DNA of 64,000 nt from Vombatus ursinus. Its lineage: Eukaryota; Chordata; Mammalia; Diprotodontia; Vombatidae. Positions 39,694 through 50,800 of the stretch are shown here, one piece after another. The stretch spans positions 939,459 through 1,003,458 of the forward strand of contig NW_020954582.1 of assembly GCF_900497805.2 (NCBI RefSeq), written 5' to 3'. The notes under the pieces were generated by a model that ran no database searches, was not told the origin of the DNA, and saw nothing but the letters and a program-made list of their open reading frames with translations. Position 1 is the first letter of the stretch. Each line of letters starts with the position of its first letter. Made by a program: the position numbers and the translations under genes.

Positions 39694-41385
39694 CCAACAA
39701 AACCCAACAGGAAGAGATAGAAAAATTCCACTTAAAATAACTACAAAATGTATTAAATATTTAGAAGTCTACTTATCAAGAAACATAGAACTGTATGAAT
39801 ACAACTACAAAACACTCTTTGAGGTAATATAGACATAAATAATTGCAGAAATATTAATTGCTCATGGATGGGCTGAACCAACATAGTAAACAATTCAATA
39901 CTACCTAACTTTATTTAATTCCATACCAATCAAGGTACTGGAAGATTACTGTAGAGCTAAAAAAAAAAAAAAGGTAATAAAATTCATCAGGAAGAACAAA
40001 TGATCAAGAATCTCAAAGAAATAATGAAAAAAGTGGGAAGGAAAGGGGCCTGATGGTACCAGATGTCAAACTATGCTACAATGCAGTAATTGTCTAAATA
40101 ATTTAGTGCCGGTTAAAAAATAGAGATTGATGAGTAGAACACATTAGCGATACAATACATAGAAGCAAACAAACCTAGAAGCCTAGTGTTTGAAAAACTC
40201 AAAGACTCAAGTTACTGGGGGTAAAAACTCACTATTCAGCAAAAACTGCTGGGAAAACTGGAAAGCAATCTGGCAGAAATTACATTTTGGTCAATATCTT
40301 ATATCATGTGCCAAGATTGACTCCACGTATATGTATGACTTAGACATTGAAAGGTCACATCCTCAATAAATTACAGGAATAATGAAGAAATTCACTTCTG
40401 GATCTATCGGTAGAGAAAGAGTCTAAGGCTAAATAAGGGATAGAGAGAATCACAGAAGACAAAATGGACAATTTTGAGCACATAAAGTTAAAAAGCTTTT
40501 GAATGAGCAAAAGCAAAGTAGCTAAAATTAGAAGGGAAACAGTTAATTGGGAAAAATTCTCTGCTCTTTGGGAAAGGTCTCATTTTCAAGATATGTAAAG
40601 AATCGATTCAAATTTATAAGAATAAGAACTATTCTGCATTTGACAAATGATCAAAGAATACAGACAGGGAGTTGACAAAAGAAGAAATCTAAGCTATCAG
40701 CGGTTATGTGAACAAAAACATTCCAAATAATTAATCTTTAGAAAGTTGCAAATAAAAACAATTTTGGGTGTCCACCATCTATCATTGGGTTGACAGCAAT
40801 GAGAAAAGGGGAAATGACAAATGTTGGAGTGACTGTGGGAAAATAAAGACATCAATACATCGTTGATAGAGATGTGAATTGATCCAGCCATTCTGGAAAG
40901 CCATTTGGAACAATGTCCCCAAAGTCACTAAAAAAAGTCAAATGTACAAAAATATTCACAGCAGCTTTTCATAGCAAAGCCAAACCAGAGACTAAGAGGG
41001 TGCCCATCTATGGGAGAAGGGCTAATCAAATCATGGTATATGAAAGTAATGGAAAGTTATTATGCCATAAGAAACGATGAAATGGGCAGTCTCAGAGGAA
41101 ACTAAGAAAGCCTGTATAGGTTGAGGCAGAACTAGGAGGACAAGTCATACAATAACATGATGAAGAAAAACAGCTTTGAACGAGAAAACAATAGTCTGGG
41201 AGACTGAAGATGAAACATGGTGCCCCTCTCCGGCCAAAGAGGTGGATGACTCAGTGTACGAGATACATAGTTTGGGGCATGACCATTGGGAGAATAGGTT
41301 TTGCGTAATTATGCATATTTGTTACAAGGCTTTTGAAAAAGGCTTGTGAATTGAAAAAAAGTTAAATTAAAAAAAGAAATGCATG
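39694..41385 (+). mobile_element. L1 LINE, 3' 1.7 kb (ORF2 C-terminal part and 3' UTR)
   Basis: TATTAAATATTTAGAAGTCT corresponds to the IKYLEVYLSRNIELYEYNYK reading near 39750; later CCAGCCATTCTGGAAAGCCA and GTAATGGAAAGTTATTATGC reach the L1 end, followed by a 3' UTR and A-rich tail (GTTAAATTAAAAAAAG). Many stops; inactive. Confidence 0.93.
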
Positions 41386-41525
41386 GTCTTAGAGAGTTTC
41401 CTGGGGCACAGAGAGCACATCCTAATCAGGATGTAAAACTGGATCCTCCTGTCCAGCTTTCTATCCATTAAACTACTTCTCACCTTTCACATAGTAGGTT
41501 CTAATAAACATTGAATTTAAATAGC
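41385..41525. mobile_element. MIR antisense piece and L2 tail
   Basis: GAGAGTTTCCTGGGGCACAG to ATCCATTAAACTACTTCTC (MIR antisense); then TCACATAGTAGGTTCTAATA (L2 sense). Confidence 0.7.
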
Positions 41526-41544
41526 TAATAGCATGGAGCTTCTG

Positions 41545-41762
41545 AAAAAGGTTTACCAAGGGCTTTACTTAGATTATCCCATTTGATCTTCTCAATAATC
41601 CTGGGAGCTAGGTGTTATAATCATCTCCATTTTACAGATGAAGAAACTGAGGCAGACAGGTGAAGTGACTTGCCCAGGGTCACACAGTTGAGGCCACATT
41701 TGAACTCAGGTTTTCCTGACTCTAGGTCCAGCATCTACACTCTTCCCCACCTGGCTGCTATA
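41545..41762 (-). mobile_element. MIR-type SINE, near full length
   Basis: CAGATGAAGAAACTGAGGCA, CTTGCCCAGGGTCACACAGT, TGAACTCAGGTTTTCCTGAC. Confidence 0.93.
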
Positions 41763-41929
41763 AGATAAATAGCTTCCGAACTAAAACATACAGGGAGCAG
41801 TAGTGAGCCACATGGAATAGCATTCTTATGCTTATAATGAGCATTTTGGACAATCAAACAACTTGGTATTTTAAAAAATTACGTTGCTCTTTGTGACGAT
41901 CGGAATTCCTTTTTCTCTGCCTCAGTGTA

Positions 41930-41995
41930 AGGCAGGGGTTCCTAACCTTTCTCTGTGCCACAGACCCCACTTTGTAGATGGGTGGTCTTGCCCAG
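41930..41995 (+). mobile_element. hAT-family terminus
   Basis: GGCAGGGGTTCCTAACCTTT, GTGCCACAGACCCC: the end of the same family as 63695-63905, in the same direction. Confidence 0.65.
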
Positions 41996-42029
41996 GTATG
42001 GATTGTACTAAATCACTTTGGCTTCTGAG

Positions 42030-42150
42030 GTTACATTCTGTCCCCCAGGTTCAGGACCTTGGAGTCCTTCTTGACTCTCCATCAAACTGGATCCTTTGCC
42101 AAGTCTGCCCTCTCTCTTCAGGGACCTGGCCGGGAATCCTAATTTGGAAG
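42030..42150 (+). mobile_element. L2 LINE coding remnant
   Basis: Reads VQDLGVLLDSPSNWI, the C-terminal block (LGVIFDSSLS) of L2 ORF2. Confidence 0.75.
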
Positions 42151-42194
42151 TCATCTCCTCTCAGCTGAACCAGGTAGCAGAACCAGACTGCGGG

Positions 42195-42410
42195 GTGGGG
42201 AGCGATGGAAGGAAGGATGGTTGTGGCATCTACCACACCTGAGTTCTAATCCTAATCTCTGGTACTTTGGGCAATAATAATAGCAGCCATAATGAGCAAT
42301 AGCATTTATATGGAACTTTAGGGTTTGCAAAGGGCTCTGCATCTTTTATCTCACTTCTCTGCACATGTTTTCTCATCTGTTAAATGAGGACATTGATGAT
42401 GTCTGTGGTC
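42195..42410. mobile_element. SINE fragments (MIR-like, both orientations)
   Basis: CTGAGTTCTAATCCTAATCT (sense); TAGCATTTATATGGAACTTT, GGGTTTGCAAAGGGCTCTG (antisense); then TTTCTCATCTGTTAAATGAG (sense). Confidence 0.65.
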
Positions 42411-42539
42411 CCATTGCCTTGAAATGGAGGCTCCTACCATCCCAATGAGTCTCTCTGCTTAGGTTTTCTCTCCCTCTCCCAATCAGACCTTATCAAAACT
42501 TCCCCAATAGTTTGCCCAAGGCATAGGTTTGCCTTGCAC

Positions 42540-42965
42540 ACAGGACAAGCTGTTTGCATGTCCAAAAGCCTGCTCCCTTTTGCCTCCAGGATGAAATGCA
42601 AACCCCTCTTTCCAACTAGAGGACCCTCTGTGGTCTGCCTCAAACCTACTGTCCCATCCTTATCTCACGTTCCCCCTCTTCCCACTCTACATGCCTTTGG
42701 ACATTTGCAAAAACTGTCTTTGAATTTCTAGAATGAATGCAGCCCTCATTTTCCCTTGTCAGAACCCCTGTTTCTTCTCATCTCCACTGGGTGGTTCCAA
42801 AGCCTTTCCTGATTTCCACAGGTGTAATAGTTCTCACCATCTTCCCCATTACCTTGCAGGTGTATTCTTAACCTGCTGCAGGTAAGCTCTTTACAATCAG
42901 GACCTACTTCACATCCCCAGTAGCTAGCACATAGTGGGGGGGTCACTCAATGTTTGCTGAATTGT
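42540..42965 (+). mobile_element. L2 LINE 3' portion
   Basis: TTTTGCCTCCAGGATGAAAT, ACATGCCTTTGGACATTTGC, AAAGCCTTTCCTGATTTCCA, CAGTAGCTAGCACATAGTGG. 42420-42540 may extend it upstream. Confidence 0.9.
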
Positions 42966-43073
42966 AGAAGGAGAGGTAATTATGGAGTGATTCTGACCAG
43001 GTCTGGGAATACATGTATTTAATGTAGCCTGAGACTGCCATTCATTTCTATACATAAATTCTCTCTGTGTAGA

Positions 43074-43116
43074 TCTCTCTCTCTCTGTCTCTCTCTCTCT
43101 CCTCTCTTTCTCTCTA
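43074..43116. repeat. (TC)n microsatellite
   Basis: CT/TC run with single interruptions. Confidence 0.95.
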
Positions 43117-43555
43117 ATCTATGTATCTATATATACATTCTATATAAGTGAATTTCTAAATATAATTTTTAGCAGTTTTTTTACATTGCTTTCTTTATCT
43201 TTAATGAAAGCAATTAAATTCTGAACATTAAAATTGTATTTTCATTGTGCTCCAAAATTAAACATTTGCTTTCCACCTCACTGATAAAAGCAACGGGGCT
43301 TCTCACCAATGCTTCTGCAGCTCCTTGTCACAAGGAGATTGATCATGGGCATTTTTTACAGTCACAGCATTTGAGGAACTGGCTTCATTCTTGTTCCCGC
43401 CCTCTGCACTTCAAGAGCCCTTTGTACCACAAGGCAAATGTGCTAATTAATAGGATTCCTCACAGTAAAAGTCAACCTAGACCCTGACTCCCCTGGGATG
43501 AGCATGCTGGTGGAAAACCCTGTAGTTGTTTAGAAATTCTGTTGACTAGGCTGCA
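43117..43555. other. Unassigned, partly conserved-looking sequence
   Basis: 43130-43230 is AT-rich; 43240-43500 is unique-looking and repeat-free. Weak candidate noncoding element. Confidence 0.35.
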
Positions 43556-43557
43556 TG

Positions 43558-43640
43558 CAGAGGGGCTAGAAAGCAGGACATGGAGTCAGAGTGGCTTGGG
43601 TTCAAATCTAGCCTCAGACACATGCCCAAGTGGCCCAGGA
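43558..43640 (+). mobile_element. CORE-SINE fragment
   Basis: GGGTTCAAATCTAGCCTCAG. Confidence 0.75.
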
Positions 43641-44765
43641 CTGTAAGGTATAGAACAAGCCCTGAGCTCCATGGAAAGGAGCTTCCTTGCCACAGAACTG
43701 GCTGCCCATCTACAGTCATGGAATCATAGGTCCAGGTCAAAGGACTGAGAAAAATGTTACTTCCTCAGGAATGCTTTTTTCTAAAGGAAAGGAAATCAAT
43801 GTTGCTTTCATTCTCTACAGGTAGAGGAGGCACTAGGGGACCCCTTCTCCTGTGCTGTCTCCTGCTTCAATTTGACTGGACACCTGGCAGGAAGTGATCC
43901 TTCCTTAGGGAACTGAATGTAGGTGCTTCATCTGCACAGCCATGGCACCGCCCCCAGCAGGTCTGAATGGGGATGAATGGAAGGGTCTGGCTGAAGCCCA
44001 GAAGGGGCCTCAGAGGCCTCTACTCCATGTACACGCAAGATCACTGTTCCTATTCCTAAATTAACGCAACAATTGCACCAGCAATGAACTGGGCTTCTGA
44101 TTGCCAGCTTTGGCCTCGAGCCCACCCATCCCAGTCTGCTTGGTCCCCTGGTGTAGCCTATGGATCAGGCATCTATCTTGTGCCCAACGAGACTTTCTCT
44201 TTCCTGGTCCCTCGGTGTCTCCCCCTTCCATTCACAAAGCACAAAATAATCCTCCATTGATCAAGAAGGTCCTCCCCTCCCCCCAGCCTTCCAAGAAGTC
44301 TTTCCTACCTCTTCTCTCCCCCAGCATGGTCACTGCCTCCAGGGCCCAGGGATGTGGAGGAATTCTACAGGAGACCAAAGGAAAGACCATCTGAGGTACA
44401 GCACTCAGAAGGGTGGGGATGGGGCTTGCATAGAGCTGTCTGAAGAGCACTTCAGGCTGGGCTCCGCTAGCACCCAGGCGCCAATTCTCATAAACCAAAT
44501 GAGGACCAACGTCCACATGCACAAAAGAACTCCCTGTTCAAACTGGATTTGTAAAGGGCATACCTAGGAGACAGAAAAGGCACAGTGGTGGCGACTCTCC
44601 AACAATGCCATGGCCCTCTTGAAGGTAGGCATGTATTCCCCTCACCCAGCACTGTGGCTGGCACATTTTTCTGGGTGGGACCTGTGATTTCATTGGTAGA
44701 AAGAACCCCCAATAAAGACATTCCTTCTCAATGTGGGCTGGCATTGCATAGCAACTTGGAGAGTT
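43640..44765. other. Unassigned noncoding sequence
   Basis: About 1.1 kb with no confidently recognised repeat. Overlapping frames on both strands (44101-44522) share the same bases and look accidental. Confidence 0.4.
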
Positions 44766-44870
44766 AGCTGGGGGCCCTGAGAGGTTAGGGGGTTTTGCCC
44801 ATGGTCACATAACCAGGATGGGTCAAAGGTGAGAGTTCAACCTCTTCCTCACACTGAGGCCAATTCTCTA
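44765..44870 (-). mobile_element. MIR-type SINE fragment, antisense
   Basis: GAGAGGTTAGGGGGTTTTGC, CCATGGTCACATAACCAGGA. Confidence 0.7.
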
Positions 44871-44884
44871 TATACATAGTATAG

Positions 44885-44945
44885 TAATACCATGCTACTT
44901 GGCACACACTAGGTGTTTAATAAATGCTTATTGAATTGAACTAAA
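44885..44945 (+). mobile_element. L2 LINE 3' terminus
   Basis: CTTGGCACACACTAGGTGTT, TAATAAATGCTTATTGAATT. Confidence 0.85.
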
Positions 44946-45137
44946 GATCAAGAAGGGATAGAATCAGTGCTCAGGGCAGATGAGATGATGAAAATGGACA
45001 ACAGAGACCACACAATTTACTCAACTCTATTTTGTTTTCATTTTCTCTACCAAAGAAAGCAGTTTTAGGCTGGAATAATAACACGAACCTAACCTCACAT
45101 AATTAAGAAGATGGCAAGAGAGCACCTGGCTTCCTTT

Positions 45138-45388
45138 AACAATAATGGTTAACAATAAAGGCCAAGAGTGCCTTGGGTCTGCCAAACATGTCACCTATGG
45201 CAACTCATCTGATCTGCACAACAAATATTGTGAAGAAAGTATTCTAATTATCCCCATTTTTACAGATGAGGAAACTGAGGTTAAGTGACTAGTCCAGGGT
45301 CACATAGTAAGTTGATGAGATAGGATTTGAACTCAGATCTTCTTGACTCCAACTCCAGCACTCTATTCAGTATGCCACCTCCAAAGGA
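45138..45388 (-). mobile_element. MIR-type SINE, full length
   Basis: CAGATGAGGAAACTGAGGTT, GGGTCACATAGTAAGTTGAT, GATTTGAACTCAGATCTTCT. Confidence 0.93.
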
Positions 45389-45439
45389 AACATCAATTGC
45401 TGACTTTGGAAGGTAGCATCCTCACTGCCCAGTGAAGGA

Positions 45440-45498
45440 CTGTCATATTTTTCTATCTGTATTCCCAGAGTTTGGCACAGGGTAGGCAATTAGAAAAT
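45440..45498 (+). mobile_element. L2 LINE 3' terminus
   Basis: TGTATTCCCAGAGTTTGGCA, CAGGGTAGGCAATTAGAAAA. Confidence 0.75.
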
Positions 45499-45499
45499 C

Positions 45500-45620
45500 C
45501 TTCTTTCTTTCTTTCCTTCCTTCCTTCCTTCCTTCCTTCCTTCCTTCCTTCCTTCCTTCCNNNNNNNNNNTCCTTCCTTCCTTCCTTCCTTCCTTCCTTC
45601 CTTCCTTCCTTCCTTCCCTC
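45500..45620. repeat. (TTCC)n microsatellite with a 10-N gap
   Basis: Tetramer run on both sides of N at 45561-45570; true length unknown. Confidence 0.97.
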
Positions 45621-45621
45621 C

Positions 45622-45740
45622 CATAAACTAGAATGCATGGCCTCGTGGTTCCTTCCAGCTCTAAGATCTTAAGAACTAGTCCTTGAATTCCCCTTGATAT
45701 CTTGGTTGCCCTCCTCTGAAAGAGCTTTGACTCATGCCAT
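45622..45740. mobile_element. Short CR1/L3 pieces
   Basis: GGTTCCTTCCAGCTCTAAGA (sense tail) and TATCTTGGTTGCCCTCCTCT (antisense). Confidence 0.6.
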
Positions 45741-45774
45741 CTGAGAGGGAGCTAACAAAAGTGCCATGCCAGAA

Positions 45775-45910
45775 CAGGGGGCAGGATGGTGCTGCTCAGT
45801 CTGTACTGGTCAGACCATCTTGGGAGCATTATGTTCATTTCTGGGCACATTTTAGAATGGGCACTGGGAAATTGGAGGGTGTTCAGAGGGATGCAAGTGG
45901 TGTGCCAACG
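45775..45910 (+). mobile_element. CR1/L3 LINE fragment
   Basis: TTGGGAGCATTATGTTCATT, TCTGGGCACATTTTAGAATG, GGAGGGTGTTCAGAGGGATG. Confidence 0.8.
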
Positions 45911-45911
45911 G

Positions 45912-46270
45912 AAAGGACATACTATGATAAGGATCCAGCTCAATTATTCTACCACAACAAGGCTAATGTGAAGTGGAAGGAATTTATAGAAAGAGACTGA
46001 TTTGGAATTGTTACCATATTCAGTGCTAATAAACAGCTAAGAATTATTCCCATGAACCCAGTATAAAAAGCTTAATCCTTAGTGGTGTGATTTGAAGAAT
46101 TCCAGAACCCAAACCATGGCTGTGCTTATCCACAAATAGCTCTCCCCAGAGTGGTGCCTTACATTTCATCATTACAGATTCATTCCTTTGCCAAAGACAC
46201 TGCTGCCCCATGATGAAATGCAAACAGACTTGGGAGAGGTAACACATTAAGTAAGCTGTCAGAAGTCATT
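45912..46270. other. Unassigned noncoding sequence
   Basis: No repeat or exon recognised. Confidence 0.4.
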
Positions 46271-47045
46271 ATTCTATGCGGTGAAAGAGCCCTTAGGGAT
46301 CTTTCAGTCCAGCCCTCTCCTTTTGCAGATGATAAGAGTGAGGTGGGGGACATTACAGAATTTGAGAGCAAAGGGGCTTTGCAGGGTCTACTAATCCCAC
46401 CTATGCACCAAAGAGTTACCCACTGGAGATTCCCTGCTTCTGCTGGAAGCCCTCCCAGGTGAGGGAAGCCCCTCCCTCTCAAAGCAGCCCATCCTCCTCT
46501 TGGACAGCTCTAATTTTATCCAGTTTTTCTCTTTGCAATTCCTTTTCCTCTTGGTTTTGTCCTCTAGGTAGAAGCAGGACATATTTCTTGCCTTTTCCAT
46601 ATGACTGCACTTCAAACGCTTGAAGGCAGCATTCACATGCCCCTGAGTCATCTCTTGTCCATGCCCAATTTCAAGTGGACTCCAGGCCAAACTGGTCACT
46701 ATTTTATGCATCTTCAGCTTATCAATGTCCTTTATAACTGGACTACCCAGAATGGAATGTGCTAGTCCACACTCTGACAAGGGCAGAGTATAGGGATAGT
46801 ATAGGAAGAGATTATCCCCTTCCTGGCCCTGGAAACTGTGGCTCTCTGAATGCAGCCCAAGGTCACCTTGACTTGTTTAATCTATCATATTGCACTGGAG
46901 ACTGCTATTGAGCCTGCGGTCTGCTAAAACACTCAGATTGTTTTCAGAACAAGTGCCAACCCCTTCGTCTACTTGTGAAGTTGATTTTTTGTACCCACAA
47001 CAAGTCTTCATAGTTATCTCTATGAAATTTTATCTTATAAGATTC
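46270..47045 (-). mobile_element. CR1/L3 LINE, ~775 bases
   Basis: CAGCTCTAATTTTATCCAGT, GCTTATCAATGTCCTTTATA, ACTCTGACAAGGGCAGAGTA, GAATGCAGCCCAAGGTCACC, CTACTTGTGAAGTTGATTTT follow the antisense CR1/L3 order. 46340-46420 contains a MIR-like interruption. Confidence 0.92.
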
Positions 47046-47132
47046 AGACAGAAGAACAAAAGGTCAAGAATTTCAAAGAAATTAGTGAAAAAATGTAAAG
47101 GAAGGAGATTCAACGGTGCTAGACCTTAGAAA
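47040..47132 (+). mobile_element. L1 LINE ORF2 fragment
   Basis: GAACAAAAGGTCAAGAATTT, CAAAGAAATTAGTGAAAAAA matches 39995-40035 of the larger L1. Confidence 0.8.
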
Positions 47133-47134
47133 GG

Positions 47135-47580
47135 CAGCTGGGGGAGTAGAGAGAAGTGGATGGATATGGAAACTGTGTGGGTAGAATGGAGGAAACGTGG
47201 CTATTGATTGGGTGGGAGGGGGGAAGAGAGGTGAGGATGATTCCTAAGTAGAGACCTTAAGTGGCAGGAATGATGGTGAAACCCTTAAAATTAGCAGGGA
47301 AATTAGGAAGAGGGGCAGGTTTAGGGGGAAGATCATGGGTTCCATCTTGGACAAGCAGAGAATGAGATGCCTATGGGACATCCAGGGAGAGATGCCTAGT
47401 GCTCACTTAGCACAGTGCCTGGCACAGAGTATGTACTCGGTGCATGTTTACTGACTTATTGACACGGCTATCCAGCAGGAGGTAAGGGTCTGGGGCTTAG
47501 AAGGGGTGTGTATGTGTGTGTAAATATCTAGACTGGGGAAGTCATCCACATGGATGGTTATTGAGCCCACTGGAGATGAT
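47135..47580 (-). mobile_element. L2 LINE segment with a nested sense L2 tail
   Basis: GATCATGGGTTCCATCTTGG, ATGCCTATGGGACATCCAGG are antisense L2 coding region. 47395-47465 is a sense L2 3' end (CAGTGCCTGGCACAGAGTAT), after which the antisense copy resumes. Confidence 0.8.
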
Positions 47581-47744
47581 AACTAAGGTTCTGAAATTTT
47601 GTGTGACTGAAATAAACACAGCATGTGATACTACAGAACATATATAACATGACATTTGAGGGATACAACATGGATGTGAAATGACTTAGACCAAGGATGT
47701 TTCATTCCTGGGTGTGTGACCTTTGAGCCCAGTGGGGAGTGTCA

Positions 47745-47905
47745 GGATTTTGGTTAAGTGCAAACATGGGAGGGATGAGATGCATTCCAGCCAGAGGGGA
47801 TGCCAATCAGTTAGATGGGCTACAGATCCCAAAGATTAGTTCAGGCCAGATGTGGAAAGCTTTGAATGCCAGACGGCTCAAAGACTTCAGGGGTAGAAAC
47901 ACGGA
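47745..47905 (-). mobile_element. L2 LINE fragment
   Basis: GATGAGATGCATTCCAGCCA, GTGGAAAGCTTTGAATGCCA. Confidence 0.7.
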
Positions 47906-48370
47906 GCCACTGAGGATCCCAAGCCAGAGCTGGAAACAATAAAATGATGGAACTTTGCCATGATTGTTAGATTCTGCCTTGGGTTACAGCTGGAGACCAC
48001 TTTTAGAGGATGCCAGTGCCGGGGGATCTCACCTCTGAGACAGTCTACTTGTGAATACATTCCTGAACTCTTAGAAATGAGTGAAAAGACTGGAGGTGGT
48101 GGTGGGGGTGGAGGTAAAATTGAACTGGAAAGGATGCCAGCAGCAAATGTTTTTCTACCTGTCGCTTCCAGCGCTGAAGAAGTAATAATCTGGAAATAAG
48201 ACAGTTCCAGGAGGTTGTTGAAGATTGTTTTTTTTTTCTAATGGTTTTATGAACAGAGAATGATAACAAGCAAAATCATCAGGCAAACGCTTGTTGTTAC
48301 ACAGTTTACGGGTATTGCTGTCATGCTGAGACCAAGGAAACAAGTGAGCCGGCTACAGACATGCCTTTCC
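47905..48370. other. Unassigned noncoding sequence
   Basis: Includes a short GGTGGTGGTGGG run (48094-48112) and a T10 run; no transposon recognised. Confidence 0.4.
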
Positions 48371-48372
48371 TT

Positions 48373-48432
48373 AGATTTAACAAATATTTGCTGAGTGAAA
48401 GAAGAAATGAATGAATGGATGAGTGAAGGAAG
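48373..48432 (-). mobile_element. L2 LINE 3' terminus remnant
   Basis: TTTAACAAATATTTGCTGAG with GAATGAATGGATGAG. Confidence 0.6.
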
Positions 48433-48920
48433 GATGGGAAATGAGATCAATCAGTTGTTTTGTTTACATGGCATTAACTCTCACTTTGACTAATTCTCCA
48501 ATAAGTGAAGAAGATAAATGGGCTGAGGTATTGACTGAGGGTACCACCAGGTGGATTTTGCATTCAAAATGTTATTCTTGCCTTTGTGTGAGGTGCAGAC
48601 TGTTTTCATTGCCTCAGGATACAAATTCCTTTCATTCCCATCCTCCTTCCGGCCTTCACTCTGGGCTTTTGATTGCCTTATTCTTTATGAAGAAAAGAAG
48701 GGTGAATACAGCTATACTAGACGGGGAAATCTGGGAATAGACAGGAGGGATAATAGGAAGTCAAGTACTATAAAGAATTAGAAGAAGCAAAAACAGAAAT
48801 TACTCTCACTAGTAGATGAATCTGAATAATAAGGCCATGAATGAGATCCTACTGAGATGCTCACATGAAGGAAAATGTTGCTATTTTAAGGATGCCCCTG
48901 AATGAACTGGTGCCATTGTA
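48432..48920. other. Unassigned noncoding sequence
   Basis: No repeat or exon recognised; the sense frame at 48423-48740 has no family resemblance. Confidence 0.4.
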
Positions 48921-48924
48921 GGGG

Positions 48925-49210
48925 GAAGAATCACAGAAACTCCAAGGTGGAAGAGATCGCAGCGACCCCCTGAGTCCAATCCATGCCTGAAAGGGTCCTC
49001 ACTATGATCCATCTGACAAGAGGACGTTCAGGCTTTTCTTGGAGATCTCCGGTGAAGGAGAAGTCCCTAACAACTGAGCCAGCCCATTCCACTTTGGCAT
49101 ACCTCTAATTGGTTTTTTCCCCCTTTTAGCAATCCTATACCTGCCTTTTTGTAACTTCAGACTCCTTAGAAGTGGGCTCTGTCCCCTAGGGATAAAAGGT
49201 CTTCTGTCAT
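48925..49210 (-). mobile_element. CR1/L3 LINE 3' portion
   Basis: GAATCACAGAAACTCCAAGG, AGCCCATTCCACTTTGGCAT, TTTGTAACTTCAGACTCCTT. Confidence 0.88.
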
Positions 49211-49349
49211 CCTCTCAGCTGTAAGTGCTTTTTGCTTTTTCAAAATTACTGTGAATTGTTTCATAGGGAATCCATCTGTATACACGATGCCTTCCTCCCT
49301 TCCCATGCTCCTGGGAGAATACCATCTCCTTCCACTGGCTGGGCTTCTC

Positions 49350-49405
49350 CCGCATCTGACAGAGTACCTCAGACATAGTAGGTGCTTGTTGAATTGAATT
49401 ATGTT
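49350..49405 (+). mobile_element. L2 LINE 3' terminus
   Basis: GTACCTCAGACATAGTAGGT, GCTTGTTGAATTGAATT. Confidence 0.8.
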
Positions 49406-49798
49406 TTCTTTCTTAGTCAAAAGGTCCACCTGAAGCCAGTATTGCGTAAATAAATTTTAAATCAAAGCCAAGAATTTTCTGAGCTTGAGGGGAATTGGTT
49501 ACTGAGGGAAAAAGCAATGAAATAAAAGAGGCTGTGAGACAAATGATGAACTGTTCAGCCTGGTCATTCCATGGATTGAGACAGATTATTCATAATCAGT
49601 GGGGACTAACCCATGATTCATTAGACTGCAGTGGGTGTTATCAGTGACTAAAATGGAAATAAATGAATGGCTTAGCTGTGTCCAGTTCAGTTTATTTGAT
49701 GTTTGTGGAAGGGACCAAAGACAACGAAGAACCCCTGGGCTAGATTTAAAAGGATGGCTGATAGTAGCCCTAGCTCAGTATGCGGCGGGCTCCGTTCT
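49405..49798. other. Unassigned noncoding sequence
   Basis: No repeat or exon recognised. Confidence 0.4.
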
Positions 49799-50057
49799 CA
49801 AAATCACAGAGCCATAGAATGGCTGGGTTGGAAGGAACCTCGGGGCCCTCCAGTGCCCCCTGTACCAGAACAGAAATCCTCCTGGAAGCAGCACCCACCA
49901 AGTGGCCAGGCAGCCTTCCTTTAGTCTTCCACTAAGGGGAAGCCTGCTACTTCCCAAGATGATGTTTTCCACTTCAGGAGGGCTCTAATCTTTGAGAAGG
50001 TTTTCCTCCCATTCTACTTCTCTGTAATTTAGAATCATAAAACCCTAGATTTATAGT
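49798..50057 (-). mobile_element. CR1/L3 LINE 3' portion
   Basis: CACAGAGCCATAGAATGGCT, GGAAGGAACCTCGGGGCCCT, AGTGGCCAGGCAGCCTTCCT. Confidence 0.88.
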
Positions 50058-50060
50058 CCT

Positions 50061-50310
50061 TGCTGTTGTTCAGTCATTTCAGTCACGTCTGACTCTTCGT
50101 GACCTCATTTGGGATTTTCTTGGCAAAGATACTGGCATGGCTTGCCATTTCCTTCTCCAGCTCACTTTATAGATGAGGAACCTGAGGTCAACAGGGTTGA
50201 GTGGCTTGCCCAGGGTCATCCAGCTAGTAAGTGTCTGAGGCCAGATCTGAACTCAGGAAAATGAGTCTTCTTGACTTCAGGCCAGGCACTCTGTGCACTA
50301 TGGCGTTCCC
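50061..50310 (-). mobile_element. Marsupial CORE-SINE with RTE-type tail, antisense
   Basis: TGTTGTTCAGTCATTTCAGT, CGTGACCTCATTTGGGATTT, TTGCCATTTCCTTCTCCAGC, GCCCAGGGTCATCCAGCTAG. Full length. Confidence 0.95.
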
Positions 50311-50515
50311 CTCGCGCCCCCTCCTCTTACACATGCCCAAAAATAGCTCCTTGAAAGGGTGCAGTTGAGAGCCCTAAGTAGGTCATAGGAATTGCTCAGT
50401 GGGAGGAGACAGGGTGGCCATGTTCAACTTGACCAGCGATGCCCATATTCCAAAGGTGGAGACCAGAGGAGGGAGGGAGCACCCTTTTACCTTCAGCTTT
50501 GCTTCCTGCCTTGTG
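50310..50515. other. Unassigned noncoding sequence
   Basis: No repeat recognised. Confidence 0.4.
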
Positions 50516-50800
50516 CCGGTACCTAGACAGGCATACTAGGCTACATGTGAAGTATGATTTAGCTAAATTTCCTTTATCCTTAACTAGTGTTTATTTTGGG
50601 GGCCTAATGTTACGACTTGACATTCATTCCTATTCAGTTTCTTCTTATTCCATCCAGCCCACTCACCCAGCCAGTTGCTGACATTTTTCTGGATCCCAAT
50701 TTTGATCATCTACTGTGTCAGCTGTTACCCGCCCCCCCCCGCTTTGTGCCATCTGCAACTCTGACACGCCACGTCTGCTATGCCCTGACCCCCGGGCTTG
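50515..50800 (-). mobile_element. CR1/L3 LINE internal segment
   Basis: ACTTGACATTCATTCCTATT, TTTTCTGGATCCCAATTTTG, CATCTACTGTGTCAGCTGTT, GCTTTGTGCCATCTGCAACT. It lies just upstream of the segment retained at 46270-47045 in CR1 order. Confidence 0.85.
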